46,667 bases of DNA from CAYLNH01 sp964384625 (GTDB lineage: Bacteria; Verrucomicrobiota; Lentisphaeria; JABSQK01), in NCBI GenBank assembly GCA_964384625.1, contig CAYLNH010000020.1, positions 1 through 46,667 of the forward strand, in the 5' to 3' direction. A program made the translations under genes and the position numbers. Numbering within the stretch: the first letter of the stretch is position 1; every line of letters starts with the position of its first letter. Below the pieces are notes generated by a model. That model had not been told where the DNA came from. It made no database searches and saw only the letters and a program-made list of their open reading frames with translations. Of this stretch, positions 1 through 9,175 are shown piece by piece.

Positions 1-67
1 TTGATTGTAGGGGTGTTGCAATGCGAGTGCCTGTCCTGCTGCATTGGAAGATCCGATGAAAGCCGCT

Positions 68-100
68 GCGACCGCCTGTGGAAAACGACTCAGCGGTCGC
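68..100. repeat. Inverted repeat upstream of the PHP gene
   Basis: Eight-base arms GCGACCGC (68-75) and GCGGTCGC (93-100) are perfectly complementary around a 17-base loop. They end 25 bases before the first gene. The repeat could be the tail of an upstream transcript or a regulatory site. No poly-T run follows it. Nothing else is recognisable in bases 1-125. Confidence 0.35.
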
Positions 101-125
101 TCGTGACGGACTGGAATGATACTCA

Positions 126-2396
126 ATGAAAACGAAACCGATTGTCACTCTCGACGAAACCGACAGCCCCGACATTGCCCTTGACGTGGCCGGCACTCCA
201 GTAGTTATTGCCAAAGGGCTGCCCGGCGATGACGGCAGAAATCGGCTGACACTGACGTCGCTCGACAGTCACACGACAGTCGATCTCCGGTCGACGCGGA
301 ATGCGCTGCAGTCGCCGCGAATTGTCAGTTGCGGGAACGAACTCATCGCCTTCTGGCTGGAAGGTTGTAATGGACAATGGCGGCTGTGGAGTGCGGCGGC
401 AGGCGAGAGCCGGTTGGCGCGCCCCAAGGCCATATCCGGGCGGCGGGCGACCATGGCGTTCGACGTTACGGTGGACGTCAAGGGCAATATCTGGGTGGTG
501 TGGCAGGAGGGATACCGGGTACTGGGAAGACGGCTGTCGCGTGGTGGTTGGAGCAAAACGTTCGCCGTGACGGCGGCGGGTGTCGATGCCTGGCGGCCGG
601 CAGTTTGTGCGGCGCCGGATGCGGGCGTGTGGGTGGCCTGGGATGTGGCGGAGACCAACACGTTCAACGTCTTTCTGACGCGCCTGCGGTCGGTGCGGCC
701 CAGCAAGGCGATTCGGGTCACCGGCAGTCCGGACCTGGCGTTTGCGCCGGCCCTGGGTTGCGATCGTAAGGGTCGGGTTTGGCTGGCTTATCGGCAGGTG
801 GAGCACTGGCGGCGATCGAAGGTGTACCGTCTGAACCCGCGCAGTGAGATTTACGTTCGCTGCTGGGACCCGGAGGCCACGGCATTTTCGGTTTGTGATT
901 CTGCGGAACTGCAGTCCGGCGGTCGCGTTGAGATTCCTCGAGGCCGCTGGCCGAACGGCAACTTGAGTGAGGTCCAGATATTTGTGGATGCGGCGGAGCA
1001 TGTCCATGTGCTGTACCGTCGCATTCGTATGACCGGCGATCGGGTCGTGGACAAGGTCCATGACTGGGGTTGGAGTGTTGAGGAGGTCGTACGCGTCGGC
1101 GATAAGTGGGTTGGCCCGCGGCGATTGACGTGCGGCGAAGGGTTTTCGACGGCGCGGCCGCGACTCTGCGAGACGGGTTCCGAGCTGTTGCTGGCGGCCC
1201 AGGAGTCGGCGCATACGAGCGCGATCCCGGGTCGCCGCGAGCCGAATGCGCTGCCGCAGGTCAACCTCTATCGCGTCAACCCGTTGCCGGCGGCAGGACC
1301 TCCTGCGGCAGTGCACTCGTGGGAAGTGTCTCCGGCGGTGCTGACGCCGGAGACCAGGGAGGTCCTGCCGCGTGACGGCAAGGAGGTCCTGATCTGGGGC
1401 GACCTGCATCGGCATTCCGATATGTCGAAGTGTGTTTCGATGGTGGACGGCAGTGTCTGGGATCATCTGCGCTGGGCCCGCGGCGTTGCCGGCCTGCAGT
1501 TCTACGCCATCACCGACCACCACAACCATCTGAACGATTACGAATGGGACCGGCACATTGACTGGATGGAGCGGGCGAACGAGCCGGGCAGGTTTGCTGC
1601 TGTCCTCGGGTTCGAAGGCGGGAGCATCGGCATCGGCACGGCGCATGTGAATCTCTACGGCATGGACCGGGAGAGTGTCTGGTGTGCCCGGCGGACATAT
1701 CAGAAATACCCGGATCTGCGTGATCTCTGTGCGGCCCTGGTCGACGCCGGGATGGTTGGCAAGGTCTGGGTGATTCCGCACTTCCACGCCTCGGCACCCG
1801 GAGGTTCGGAGGCGCAGTTGCCGGACGAATTGTGGGACTTTGCACCGTTCACGGAAGTCGTTCAGACGCGCGGATTCAGTGCGGCCTTTGCGCACCTGGT
1901 TGCCGGGGCAGGGCAACCGGTGGGGTTTACGGGGAGCAGTGATCATGCCAGTCCGCCTTGGGCCCGATCGTGGACGGCGGTGCCGTGGTGGCAGTTCCAG
2001 CACGCGATTACCGGGCTGTGGGTCGAGGAGATTACCCCGGCGGGTGTTTTTGCGGCGTTGGCGCGCCGGCGCTGCATGGGCAGCAACGGGGTAAAGCTGC
2101 AGGTGGACCTGACGGTGAACGGCAAGCCGATGGGGGGGGTGCTCAAGACGGCGAAGGCGCCGCGGGTCAAGGTGCAGGCCAGGGGGACAACCGGCTTGCT
2201 GTCTCTCGCCGTTGTTCGCGATGGCGAAGTGATCCATGACGTACCGTTGTCCGGCCGCGAACAGGAGGTTGTCTGGACGGATGAAGACGCGACACGCGGT
2301 GAGCATTACTACTACGTCCGCGTTCGGCAGGAACCGGAGTGGGGTTATCACTACGCCGGCGAGACCTGGACGACGCCGGTCTGGGTGAGGAGATAA
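126..2396 (+). CDS. Propeller-like protein with C-terminal PHP/DUF3604-type metal-dependent domain
   Basis: A 756-residue protein without a signal peptide. Residues about 1-400 contain repeated short W-rich strands (VWQEG, VWVAWD, VWLAYR) typical of beta-propeller or sugar-hydrolase-like repeats. Residues about 420-690 look like a PHP-type phosphoesterase: GDLHRHSD (H428, H430), ITDHH (D464, H465, H466), GFEGG (E497), a later IPHFH, and GSSDHA near the end. These could supply a polynuclear metal site. A short beta-sandwich-like tail follows. DUF3604 proteins are poorly characterised, so the substrate is unknown. No strong Shine-Dalgarno precedes the ATG. The gene stands alone and converges with the MATE gene. 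Confidence 0.75.
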   Translation: MKTKPIVTLDETDSPDIALDVAGTPVVIAKGLPGDDGRNRLTLTSLDSHTTVDLRSTRNALQSPRIVSCGNELIAFWLEGCNGQWRLWSAAAGESRLARPKAISGRRATMAFDVTVDVKGNIWVVWQEGYRVLGRRLSRGGWSKTFAVTAAGVDAWRPAVCAAPDAGVWVAWDVAETNTFNVFLTRLRSVRPSKAIRVTGSPDLAFAPALGCDRKGRVWLAYRQVEHWRRSKVYRLNPRSEIYVRCWDPEATAFSVCDSAELQSGGRVEIPRGRWPNGNLSEVQIFVDAAEHVHVLYRRIRMTGDRVVDKVHDWGWSVEEVVRVGDKWVGPRRLTCGEGFSTARPRLCETGSELLLAAQESAHTSAIPGRREPNALPQVNLYRVNPLPAAGPPAAVHSWEVSPAVLTPETREVLPRDGKEVLIWGDLHRHSDMSKCVSMVDGSVWDHLRWARGVAGLQFYAITDHHNHLNDYEWDRHIDWMERANEPGRFAAVLGFEGGSIGIGTAHVNLYGMDRESVWCARRTYQKYPDLRDLCAALVDAGMVGKVWVIPHFHASAPGGSEAQLPDELWDFAPFTEVVQTRGFSAAFAHLVAGAGQPVGFTGSSDHASPPWARSWTAVPWWQFQHAITGLWVEEITPAGVFAALARRRCMGSNGVKLQVDLTVNGKPMGGVLKTAKAPRVKVQARGTTGLLSLAVVRDGEVIHDVPLSGREQEVVWTDEDATRGEHYYYVRVRQEPEWGYHYAGETWTTPVWVRR

Positions 2397-2441
2397 CCCG
2401 AATAGTGCTGAAGATGCGCGCCGACAATGACGCGCAGCAGT

Positions 2442-2468
2442 AAGCGGACGCGGTCGGCGCTTGTTTTT
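2442..2468 (+). terminator. Possible terminator between convergent genes
   Basis: AAGCG and CGCTT arms enclose a small GAC/GTC stem. A run of six T follows almost at once. The stem is imperfect, so this is only a plausible intrinsic terminator for the PHP gene. Confidence 0.35.
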
Positions 2469-2472
2469 TGCG

Positions 2473-3858
2473 TTACAGCTGCCGCTGCCATTTGCCCTGC
2501 CGGAAGCGGATGAAATACATGATCAGGATAGCGCCCGAGGAACACATCATCGCCCACCAGATGTGTGCCGGATTAAGCTGCAGAACATCGCGGAAGAACA
2601 GGGCTGTCGGCAGCATGATGAGCCATTCGGCAATGAAGGTGAAGAGGAATGTCGGCGTGGTGTCGCCGCCGCCGATCAAAGCCCCGCCGAAGATGATTGC
2701 CGCGGTGGCGAAGAACTGGCCGCAGAGCGAAATGCGCAGCATCAGCACGCCCATCTCCAGGAGGTCCTGGTCGACGGTCTTGCCGAAGGAGCAGAGAAAC
2801 ATCATCACCGGCCGGGCAAAGATCATGAGCACGATTGTGATGCTGCCCATGAGCAGACCGCCCCAGAGCTGCATGTGCCAGGTCAGGCGTTCGGCTTCGC
2901 CGAACTTGCCCTGTCCGAGGCAGTGCGAGACCAGCGTCTGAAGGGCGACGCGGATCATCAGTGCAGGCATGATCAGCATCATTCGGGTCTGGGTTGCCAG
3001 TGCGGTTGCGGCCAGCGCCGGTCCGGGAATTGCCGCGAAGATACGGAAGAAGATCGCAGTGGCCGTCATCCGGACGAGCGAGACCGCCCCCATGGGTACT
3101 CCGATGCGCAGGATCTCCTTGAGGATCGGCCAGTCGAGGATGCCGGCCGGCGTCCGGCCGAATTGCGCGGTACGCCATTGCCAGATGACCCAGCCGGTGA
3201 CGGCGCCGATGCCGCGGCTGATGATGGTGCCCCAGGCGGCGCCGGCAACGCCCTGCGGCGCGATGACGCCGTCAACCCCGTTGATCAGGGCGTAGGAGAT
3301 GATGACGTTCATCACATTCATTCCGGCCATCAGCGCCAGCGGCGTCTTCACCTGACCCAGAGCGCGAAACAGCCCGAGCATCGTGAAGTTGATGAACAGG
3401 CAGAGCAGGCCCAGCGCCATGATCTGCAGGTACTCGCAGCCGAGGGGCAGGATCTGTTTGTTCGCCTTGAGCAGTTCGAGGCCCGGTCCGGCGACGACAT
3501 GCAGCAGGGGGCTGAGGAGCAGGCCGAGGACGAACATGGCGCGAATCGCCTGGGACGCTGTCTGACGGACGCGCGCCTTCCGGTCGGCGCCGAACGCCTG
3601 ACCCACGATTGGCGTGGCGCCCATGGCGATTGCCATGGAGATGACCGCGACCATAATCAGGAGCCGCCGGGCCAGGCCGACGGCGGCGATGGCGTCGGCG
3701 CCGATGGTGCCGACCAGCCAGAGGTCGATCAACCCCATGCCCTGATCGAGGAAGGCGTAGAGGACATTGGGCCAGGCCATGGCGAAGATGCGGCGGCCCA
3801 GGCTCCAGAAGTCGTCCGGGGTGTCGTTCTGTTCCGTCCCGTCGCCGGGCTGACTCAC
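2473..3858 (-). CDS. MATE family multidrug/cation antiporter
   Basis: A 461-residue integral membrane protein with about twelve hydrophobic segments in two homologous halves. This matches MATE exporters, which extrude drugs or metabolites using H+ or Na+ gradients. Recognisable stretches include GLIDLWLVG in the first helix, GATPIVGQAFGA, and the repeated VSHCLGQGKFGEA-type loop in the second half. It starts with GTG at 3858; that codon overlaps the serS stop (GTGA), so translation is probably coupled to serS. The substrate cannot be predicted. Confidence 0.85.
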   Translation of the reverse strand: MSQPGDGTEQNDTPDDFWSLGRRIFAMAWPNVLYAFLDQGMGLIDLWLVGTIGADAIAAVGLARRLLIMVAVISMAIAMGATPIVGQAFGADRKARVRQTASQAIRAMFVLGLLLSPLLHVVAGPGLELLKANKQILPLGCEYLQIMALGLLCLFINFTMLGLFRALGQVKTPLALMAGMNVMNVIISYALINGVDGVIAPQGVAGAAWGTIISRGIGAVTGWVIWQWRTAQFGRTPAGILDWPILKEILRIGVPMGAVSLVRMTATAIFFRIFAAIPGPALAATALATQTRMMLIMPALMIRVALQTLVSHCLGQGKFGEAERLTWHMQLWGGLLMGSITIVLMIFARPVMMFLCSFGKTVDQDLLEMGVLMLRISLCGQFFATAAIIFGGALIGGGDTTPTFLFTFIAEWLIMLPTALFFRDVLQLNPAHIWWAMMCSSGAILIMYFIRFRQGKWQRQL

Positions 3859-5105
3859 TGCTTCGGCTCGATCACGTCAAAGCCGCACAGCGGCCGCAGG
3901 ACATCCGGGACGACGACACTGCCGTCTTCCTGTTGGAAGTTCTCCAGGATGGCGCAGACGGCACGGTCGGTGACGGCGGTGGACGAGATCGTGTGGACGA
4001 ACTGGTTCTTGCCGTTGTCGTCTTTGCAGCGGATGCCGAGCCGCCGGCTCTGGAAGTCGGTCAGGTTGGTGTTGGAGGTCAGTTCGCGATAGCCGCCGTA
4101 CCCCGGGAACCAGCCTTCGATATCGTACTTCTTGTAACCGGGCGCCCCCATATCGCCGACGCAGACGTTGACGACGTGATACGGAATGCCGAGGGCCTGG
4201 AACATGGCTTCGGCATTCTCCTGGCAATGCTCGTGCATGGTGGGGGATTGGTCCGGTTTGCAGAAGATGATCTGTTCGACTTTGTGGAATTGATGGACGC
4301 GGAAGATGCCGCGCGTTTCTTTGCCGTAGCTGCCGGCCTCCGTCCGGAAGCAGGGGGTGAACGCGGTGTATTTCAGCGGCAGCTCATCCGGGTTGAGGAT
4401 TTCATCCGCATGATAGCCGACGAGGGTCTGTTCGGAGGTGCCGATGAGGGCCAGGTCTTCGTCGACCAGGTTGTAGCTCTGGTCGGCGAAGAAGGGGAGG
4501 TAGCCGGTGCCGAACAGGGTATCGCTTTTGGCGGCACAGGGCGTCATAAACATGGTGAAGCCCTTGGCGACCAGCTGTTGCTGGGCCCAGAAGAACATGG
4601 CCTGGGCCAGGGCGGCGCCCTTGCCTTTCCAGTAATAGAAACCGGCCTGCGCGACCTTGCTGCCGCGTTTGGTGTCGATGATGTCCAGCAGGTCGCCCAG
4701 AGCCTGATGATCCCGCGGTTCGAAAGTGAAGGCGGTCTTGTCGCCGACGACCTTGAACTCCGCGTTGTCCTGGTCGCCGTCGCCGTCGGGGACACTGGGG
4801 TCGAGGAAGTTCGGGAGCCAGCTGAGGCCTTCATCGACTTTGGCCTTGAGCTCTTTCATTTTGCCTTCGCTCTTTTTGAGCTCGACCTTGATATCCTTCA
4901 TCTTTTCGCGGGCGGCCGGGTCGTCCTTGCACCTGGGGCCGACTTCGTTTCGCAGTTGCCGCAGTTCTTCGGCGCGCTGCAGGAGCGTGCGGTAGTCGCG
5001 GTCCATTTGGTGCAGTTGGTCCACATCCACCTCGCCGCCGCCGCGGCGGCGGTAATTGGCCTTCACCCGTTCCGGGTCATCCCGCAGGATTTTGATATCG
5101 ATCAT
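3855..5105 (-). CDS. serS: Seryl-tRNA synthetase
   Basis: A 416-residue class II synthetase that charges tRNA-Ser. Residues 1-110 form the charged helical arm that grips the long variable arm of tRNA-Ser. The catalytic core follows, with GTSEQTL (222-228), motif 2 around FRTEAGSYGKETRG (253-266) leading into RVHQFHKVE, and motif 3 SNTNLTDFQSRRLGIR (344-359). The C-terminus carries ILENFQQEDGS. The reading frame runs upstream to 5273. I place the start at the ATG at 5105 because the family N-terminus MIDIKILRDDP begins there and an AAGGA sequence precedes it. The stop overlaps the MATE start. Confidence 0.95.
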   Translation of the reverse strand: MIDIKILRDDPERVKANYRRRGGGEVDVDQLHQMDRDYRTLLQRAEELRQLRNEVGPRCKDDPAAREKMKDIKVELKKSEGKMKELKAKVDEGLSWLPNFLDPSVPDGDGDQDNAEFKVVGDKTAFTFEPRDHQALGDLLDIIDTKRGSKVAQAGFYYWKGKGAALAQAMFFWAQQQLVAKGFTMFMTPCAAKSDTLFGTGYLPFFADQSYNLVDEDLALIGTSEQTLVGYHADEILNPDELPLKYTAFTPCFRTEAGSYGKETRGIFRVHQFHKVEQIIFCKPDQSPTMHEHCQENAEAMFQALGIPYHVVNVCVGDMGAPGYKKYDIEGWFPGYGGYRELTSNTNLTDFQSRRLGIRCKDDNGKNQFVHTISSTAVTDRAVCAILENFQQEDGSVVVPDVLRPLCGFDVIEPKQ

Positions 5106-5275
5106 GATCGGTGCTTCCTTCGTCTTGGGCTTTGTCGCAACCGTTGTCCTGACCGGAGTGGGTCGGGAGACGGGAAACCCTAAACATGCTGTCATGCCCC
5201 GGGATTCGCAAGTCCGGGCATCGAAGACGGGCAATGCGTCAGTGGCGTTGGCCAGCGTCTGGCGGCGCCGCACTA

Positions 5276-5296
5276 CCGGCAGGCTTGAGCTGCCGG
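5276..5296. repeat. Short hairpin upstream of serS
   Basis: CCGGCAG (5276-5282) pairs with CTGCCGG (5290-5296) over a seven-base loop. It lies downstream of the 3D-lipoprotein stop and upstream of serS. It may end the lipoprotein transcript, but no U-tract follows. I see nothing else clear in 5106-5361. Confidence 0.3.
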
Positions 5297-5361
5297 ACTG
5301 ATGGTCGCCGGGCTGGCGGCGCGGGCGGCTCGCCCCAAGGGGTTGTCGATCCAGCTGGCGC

Positions 5362-5883
5362 TTATCGGCCTGGCGATTTGCGGGAGCGTTCGGCGGTGGC
5401 GGCGCGGTCGGGGAGTCTGGGATGGACCAGGACGCGGACCATGCGGATCTGTTTGCCCCAGGTCAGAGCGGCTTTGTGGCTGCTGAAGTAGAGGTCGAGA
5501 CGTTTGCCTTTGATGGCGCCGCCGCGGTCTTCGACGACGCCGTAGCCGTAGCCGGGGACGAACATGCGGGTGCCGAACGGGAAGAACTTCGTGTCGGCAG
5601 CGATCGTGCCCTTCTTCGCCATGACCCCGCTGGCAGTGAGCCCGACAACCTTGGGTTTGCCCTTATTGCGGCCATAGGCGTAGACCGGTTTGCCGCGCCA
5701 GTTCCGTTTCCAGCCGGTGCATTTCTGACAACTGCAGTAGCCGGTGCAGATCAGCGGGACGTCCATCCAGACGGCGCCGGGCGGCACTGCTGGGACGGCG
5801 GGTTCCCAGAGGAGCTCCAGCGTGTTGCAGCCGGCCAGCAGCAGCAGCGCCGGGAACAGCAGAATCTGGAGTCGTCGAGCCAC
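5362..5883 (-). CDS. 3D-domain (Asp-Asp-Asp) cell-wall lipoprotein
   Basis: A predicted 173-residue lipoprotein. The GTG at 5883 gives a positively charged start, a hydrophobic stretch and the lipobox LAGC (C19). A cysteine-rich TGYCSCQKC motif follows. The 3D domain carries its three conserved aspartates in AADTKFF, VVEDRGG and RLDLYF. The domain is the catalytic double-psi barrel of MltA-type lytic transglycosylases and related resuscitation-factor-like proteins, so a role in peptidoglycan remodelling at the outer membrane is likely. The start lies one base after the stop of the preceding gene, implying coupling. The frame extends farther upstream, but only this start gives a signal peptide. 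Confidence 0.8.
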   Translation of the reverse strand: MARRLQILLFPALLLLAGCNTLELLWEPAVPAVPPGAVWMDVPLICTGYCSCQKCTGWKRNWRGKPVYAYGRNKGKPKVVGLTASGVMAKKGTIAADTKFFPFGTRMFVPGYGYGVVEDRGGAIKGKRLDLYFSSHKAALTWGKQIRMVRVLVHPRLPDRAATAERSRKSPGR

Positions 5884-5884
5884 G

Positions 5885-7426
5885 CTATACCTGCAGCAGG
5901 CGGCGGATGTAGGCAGCGCGCAGCCCGCGGATGCTCTGGGTGAAGTCGAGGTCGGCGGCGATAATTTCATCGGTGCTTTTGTCGAGGGCGCGGCGCATGG
6001 CCAGGAAGCGGCGGCATTCAGCGGCGATGGTGCCGAGATCCGTCAGAACCTGTTCGTGTTCCATGACTGCCTTCAGTTGGTCCGGGCGCAGGAGCCGGGC
6101 CAGATTATCCGGGTGCAGCAGGCGCATCATTCGGCGGTAGCGGCGGGCGATCTCCTGGGCCATCAGCGGGGTCTCGCGGTAGCTGGCGTACATGTGCGAG
6201 AGCCGTTCAACCACGAGGTCTTTCTGGCGGATCGAGTCAAAACTCTGCGTGACCAGATCGAGTTCCTGGATCAGGTTGCGCTCGAAATCGCCGTCGCCGA
6301 AGCTGAGCGTGTGAATTGTTTCCAGGGGACCCTTGCCCTGGCGCAGATCACGCAGAAACCAGCGGTTGACGGCGCGGCCGCAGAGGTCGACGAGGCAGCG
6401 ATACCAGGTTTCCCGATAGCTGGTGGTGAAACCGAATGTCGCCATGGCAAACATGAATGCGCCGTTCGGCTGGCTGAGCAGCAGGTCGGCCAGCAGGAGC
6501 ATCGGCGGCATCATCCGCGCCAGCCACATGACCTCCTTGAACATGGCGTCCTGACGCCATTGTTCTTCATCGCTTTCGGCCGCACTCAGGGCCTCGCTCT
6601 GCTCACAGAAGAACTCGATGCTTTCACCCATCTGCGAGATGGAATTACGCATCCACCGGGTCAGCCGGCGTTCATCGGTGAACGGCGCCAGTTTCTGCAG
6701 CATGGCGGCTTGCTGCAGCCGGATCTCGTGGCCTTCGACCCAGGCCCGCAGCGCCCAGATGCGGAGCAGACGGTCGCTTTCCTGAATCACTGCCGGCCAG
6801 TGCCGCAGGCACATTTCGTCGCTGCTCCAGTGAATCGCCTGCTGCAGGGCTGCGGGCGGCAGATCCTGCTGCGGGCGCCAGGCGCGGACGAGATCGCGCG
6901 CGACATCGGGGTCGACCGCCGTGTCGGTACCGCTGCAGAGCTGCAGCTGCCAGGCGAAGGCGCGTTCCGGGTCGACCTCCAACTGCAGTCGGAACAGCGG
7001 TTCGAGCACGGATTCGACCATCAGGTTGCGGCGTTTCGCGGCATCGACGCCGTCGGCGACGGGAGCGGGCATTTCGCTGCGCGACTGGACTTGCAGCCAC
7101 TGGACGGAGTCGTAGTAGTGCTCCGGTACCAGCGCCAGACTGGTCTGGTTGGCCGGCAGCGACTGGTCGGGCAGCTCGCCCTGCGCGATCATGCGCTTGG
7201 AGGTCTTTTCCAGGAAGTAGTAGTATTGTTCGAGCAGAGCGCGTTCGGCGTTTTTGACCGGACTGCCCAGGTAAGCGGCAAGGACCTCCTCGGCCATTTG
7301 GACGATCAGGTCAAAACTGTCCGGTCCGGTTTCCGTCGCCACCGAGGTCAACTCGGCGCGGATGAGATTGACCAGTTCCGGATTCAGCGACCGGAATACC
7401 TCGAGTAACTTCTGCAGCCGTTCCAT
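5885..7426 (-). CDS. Conserved hypothetical helical protein with a J-like HPD motif
   Basis: I do not recognise the family of this 513-residue protein. It is predicted almost entirely alpha-helical, without signal peptide or clear membrane span. Near its C-terminus, RRYRRMMRLLHPDN (HPD at 438-440), followed by an amphipathic helix, resembles helix II, the HPD loop and helix III of DnaJ J-domains. The usual helix I signature is not obvious. The gene is first in a two-gene unit with the 3D lipoprotein. It has a promoter at 7456-7485, and GGAGG lies about 12 bases before the ATG. Confidence 0.6.
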   Translation of the reverse strand: MERLQKLLEVFRSLNPELVNLIRAELTSVATETGPDSFDLIVQMAEEVLAAYLGSPVKNAERALLEQYYYFLEKTSKRMIAQGELPDQSLPANQTSLALVPEHYYDSVQWLQVQSRSEMPAPVADGVDAAKRRNLMVESVLEPLFRLQLEVDPERAFAWQLQLCSGTDTAVDPDVARDLVRAWRPQQDLPPAALQQAIHWSSDEMCLRHWPAVIQESDRLLRIWALRAWVEGHEIRLQQAAMLQKLAPFTDERRLTRWMRNSISQMGESIEFFCEQSEALSAAESDEEQWRQDAMFKEVMWLARMMPPMLLLADLLLSQPNGAFMFAMATFGFTTSYRETWYRCLVDLCGRAVNRWFLRDLRQGKGPLETIHTLSFGDGDFERNLIQELDLVTQSFDSIRQKDLVVERLSHMYASYRETPLMAQEIARRYRRMMRLLHPDNLARLLRPDQLKAVMEHEQVLTDLGTIAAECRRFLAMRRALDKSTDEIIAADLDFTQSIRGLRAAYIRRLLQV

Positions 7427-7455
7427 ACCGTGATTGGGCCTCCGCCGTCAGTGCT

Positions 7456-7485
7456 ACTATATCGCCGTTGCCCGCACGATGCCAA
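7456..7485 (-). promoter_or_regulatory. Sigma70-type promoter for the 7426 gene
   Basis: On the minus strand, TTGGCA (7485-7480) and TATAGT (7461-7456) are separated by 18 bases. They lie about 30 bases before the start codon. The match and position are good. It probably drives the helical protein and the 3D lipoprotein. Confidence 0.5.
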
Positions 7486-7598
7486 GGCGATGCGGGATGC
7501 AGGATGCCCGACCGCGTGCAGGCCCGGAGGGCAGGGGCGTGCGGGGTGCAGAGAAAGGATATGTTCTCGAGTACAGAGAAAGGGCCGCGGTTGCGCGG

Positions 7599-8237
7599 TC
7601 ACCAGCACATGATCTCGAGCCAGGCATGGGCGATGATCATGTGGCCGGTGGCATTGGGGTGGACCGGCTCCTGCGACAGATGGTCCGTGGGATAGTGCTG
7701 CAGGTAGGAGACAAAAGCCGACTGCGTCCGCACAAAGCGGGCCTCGAATTCGCGTGCCAGGCCGTGGGCGATCTCCAGGTAGCGCGGCAGCAGATCCAGG
7801 ACCGCGGCCTGATGGTCGTCTTCCGGCTTCAGCCGCATGTAGAATGGTTCCATCAGGACCAGCTTCGCGTTCGTTTCTTGGCGGACGCGCTGCAACAGGA
7901 CGCGGTAGTTCTTTTCATAGTGTTCGGGTCCCAGTCCCGGGTCGCCGGCGAGGAAGCGGTGCAGGTCGTTAATGCCGATCATGATTGACAGCCAGTCGGG
8001 CTGGTGTTTGATGACGTCTTCGGTCCAGCGTTCGGTGAGATCGCGAACCGTATTGCCGCCGATGCCGGTGTTGGTAAACGTCAGTTTATGGCTCGGATAA
8101 CGGGCCTCCATCAGGTCTGTGGCGAGCTTGACGTAACCGCATCCCAACGGCGGGTTGGCATTGTTGCGGCGGCCACAGTCGGTGATCGAATCACCGGTGA
8201 AAAGGATGTGGTTTCTTGGTTCGACGACAAAATCCAT
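7599..8237 (-). CDS. SGNH/GDSL-family hydrolase
   Basis: A 212-residue cytoplasmic esterase-like protein. Block I is FTGDSITDCGR with the nucleophilic Ser. Block II is GIGGNTV with the oxyanion Gly. Block III is IGINDL with the Asn. Block V is QEPVHPNATGH with the catalytic His. The acid expected three residues before that His is usually Asp and here is Glu. Such enzymes deacylate sugars or lipids; the substrate is unknown. AGGAG lies eight bases before the ATG, supporting the start. The gene is divergent from the phosphatase-family lipoprotein gene, sharing a 133-base intergenic region. Confidence 0.85.
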   Translation of the reverse strand: MDFVVEPRNHILFTGDSITDCGRRNNANPPLGCGYVKLATDLMEARYPSHKLTFTNTGIGGNTVRDLTERWTEDVIKHQPDWLSIMIGINDLHRFLAGDPGLGPEHYEKNYRVLLQRVRQETNAKLVLMEPFYMRLKPEDDHQAAVLDLLPRYLEIAHGLAREFEARFVRTQSAFVSYLQHYPTDHLSQEPVHPNATGHMIIAHAWLEIMCW

Positions 8238-8370
8238 ACGGGTCTTCTCCTATCCTGAAATCCGGTCGGAGGTAACGATAGGCCCGGTTGCTGCGCCCGT
8301 CCACGAGGAATCCCGGCGGTTCCTGATTAATACGGCGTCCGGCCAGACGTCAGTTGTTGAAGGAGTACCT

Positions 8371-9174
8371 ATGTTTGGTTATGCGTGGCTTCGACATCTG
8401 ACTCTGGTGACGGCGTTGTCGGTACTGACTGCCGGCTGCACATCGGTGCGGCCGCTGCAGGCGCCGACCGGCCCGAAGGTCACCGTGATGACCTGGAACG
8501 TGAACTGGAGTATGCCCGGTGTGCGTGAGGCAGTCGGCGTGATTCGCGAGGCGGACGCGGACATCGTCAGCCTGCAGGAAACGAATGAAGGGTGGGAACG
8601 CGAGCTGCGTCGGGCTTTTGGGACGACCTATCCGCACATCCTGGTGCGGCATCGCCGCGGCGCCGGCGGGCAGTTGGTCCTGAGCAAGCTGCCGGTGAAG
8701 GTCGAGCGCTGGTTTGTTCCGGCCACAGGCTGGTTTCCGATCCTGGTCTACACGGCAAAGACGCCGATCGGCAGGATCCGCTTCGCCGGCGTCCATCTCC
8801 GGCCGCCGGTATCGGAGTCCGGCAGTTGGGTGTCCGGCTACCTGACGACCGGTACGGTCCGGCTGGCGGAGTTGCGGGAGCTTCAGGAGTACCTGAAGCA
8901 GGGCAGGGGGGCGACGGTTATCCTCGGCGATTTCAACGGCAATGATGCCGGCCCCGGTCCGAAGTTTCTGCGGCAAGCGGGGTATACCGATGCGTTGCGT
9001 GAATTCGACCGTCGCAGCGATACCTGGCGTTGGCACTTCGGCGTCATCCCGCTGCGCGACCGACTGGATCATGTCTTCTACAGCCGCGAACTGCATTCGC
9101 CGGCCACCAGAGTGATCCAACAGGGGAAGTCAGACCACTTTCCGATCCTCTGCACGCTCGAGGCGAAGCGCTGA
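8371..9174 (+). CDS. Endonuclease/exonuclease/phosphatase-family lipoprotein
   Basis: A predicted 267-residue lipoprotein. The ATG at 8371 has GAAGGAG a few bases upstream and gives a signal peptide ending in lipobox LTAGC (C23). The open frame extends to 8155, but an upstream start would lack both signals. The EEP fold motifs are present: TWNVNW (N43), SLQETNEGW (E70), AGVHLRP, LGDFNGND, RLDHVFYS and a final SDHFPI. Family members cleave phosphodiesters or phosphomonoesters in nucleic acids, sphingomyelin or inositol phosphates. The lipoprotein signal suggests an extracytoplasmic substrate. Confidence 0.85.
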   Translation: MFGYAWLRHLTLVTALSVLTAGCTSVRPLQAPTGPKVTVMTWNVNWSMPGVREAVGVIREADADIVSLQETNEGWERELRRAFGTTYPHILVRHRRGAGGQLVLSKLPVKVERWFVPATGWFPILVYTAKTPIGRIRFAGVHLRPPVSESGSWVSGYLTTGTVRLAELRELQEYLKQGRGATVILGDFNGNDAGPGPKFLRQAGYTDALREFDRRSDTWRWHFGVIPLRDRLDHVFYSRELHSPATRVIQQGKSDHFPILCTLEAKR

Positions 9175-9175
9175 T

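Noticed and set aside
123..2351. Long minus-strand reading frame opposite the PHP gene
   Set aside because: It is Arg/Pro-rich with no family motif. It mirrors a clear gene and is a high-GC shadow.
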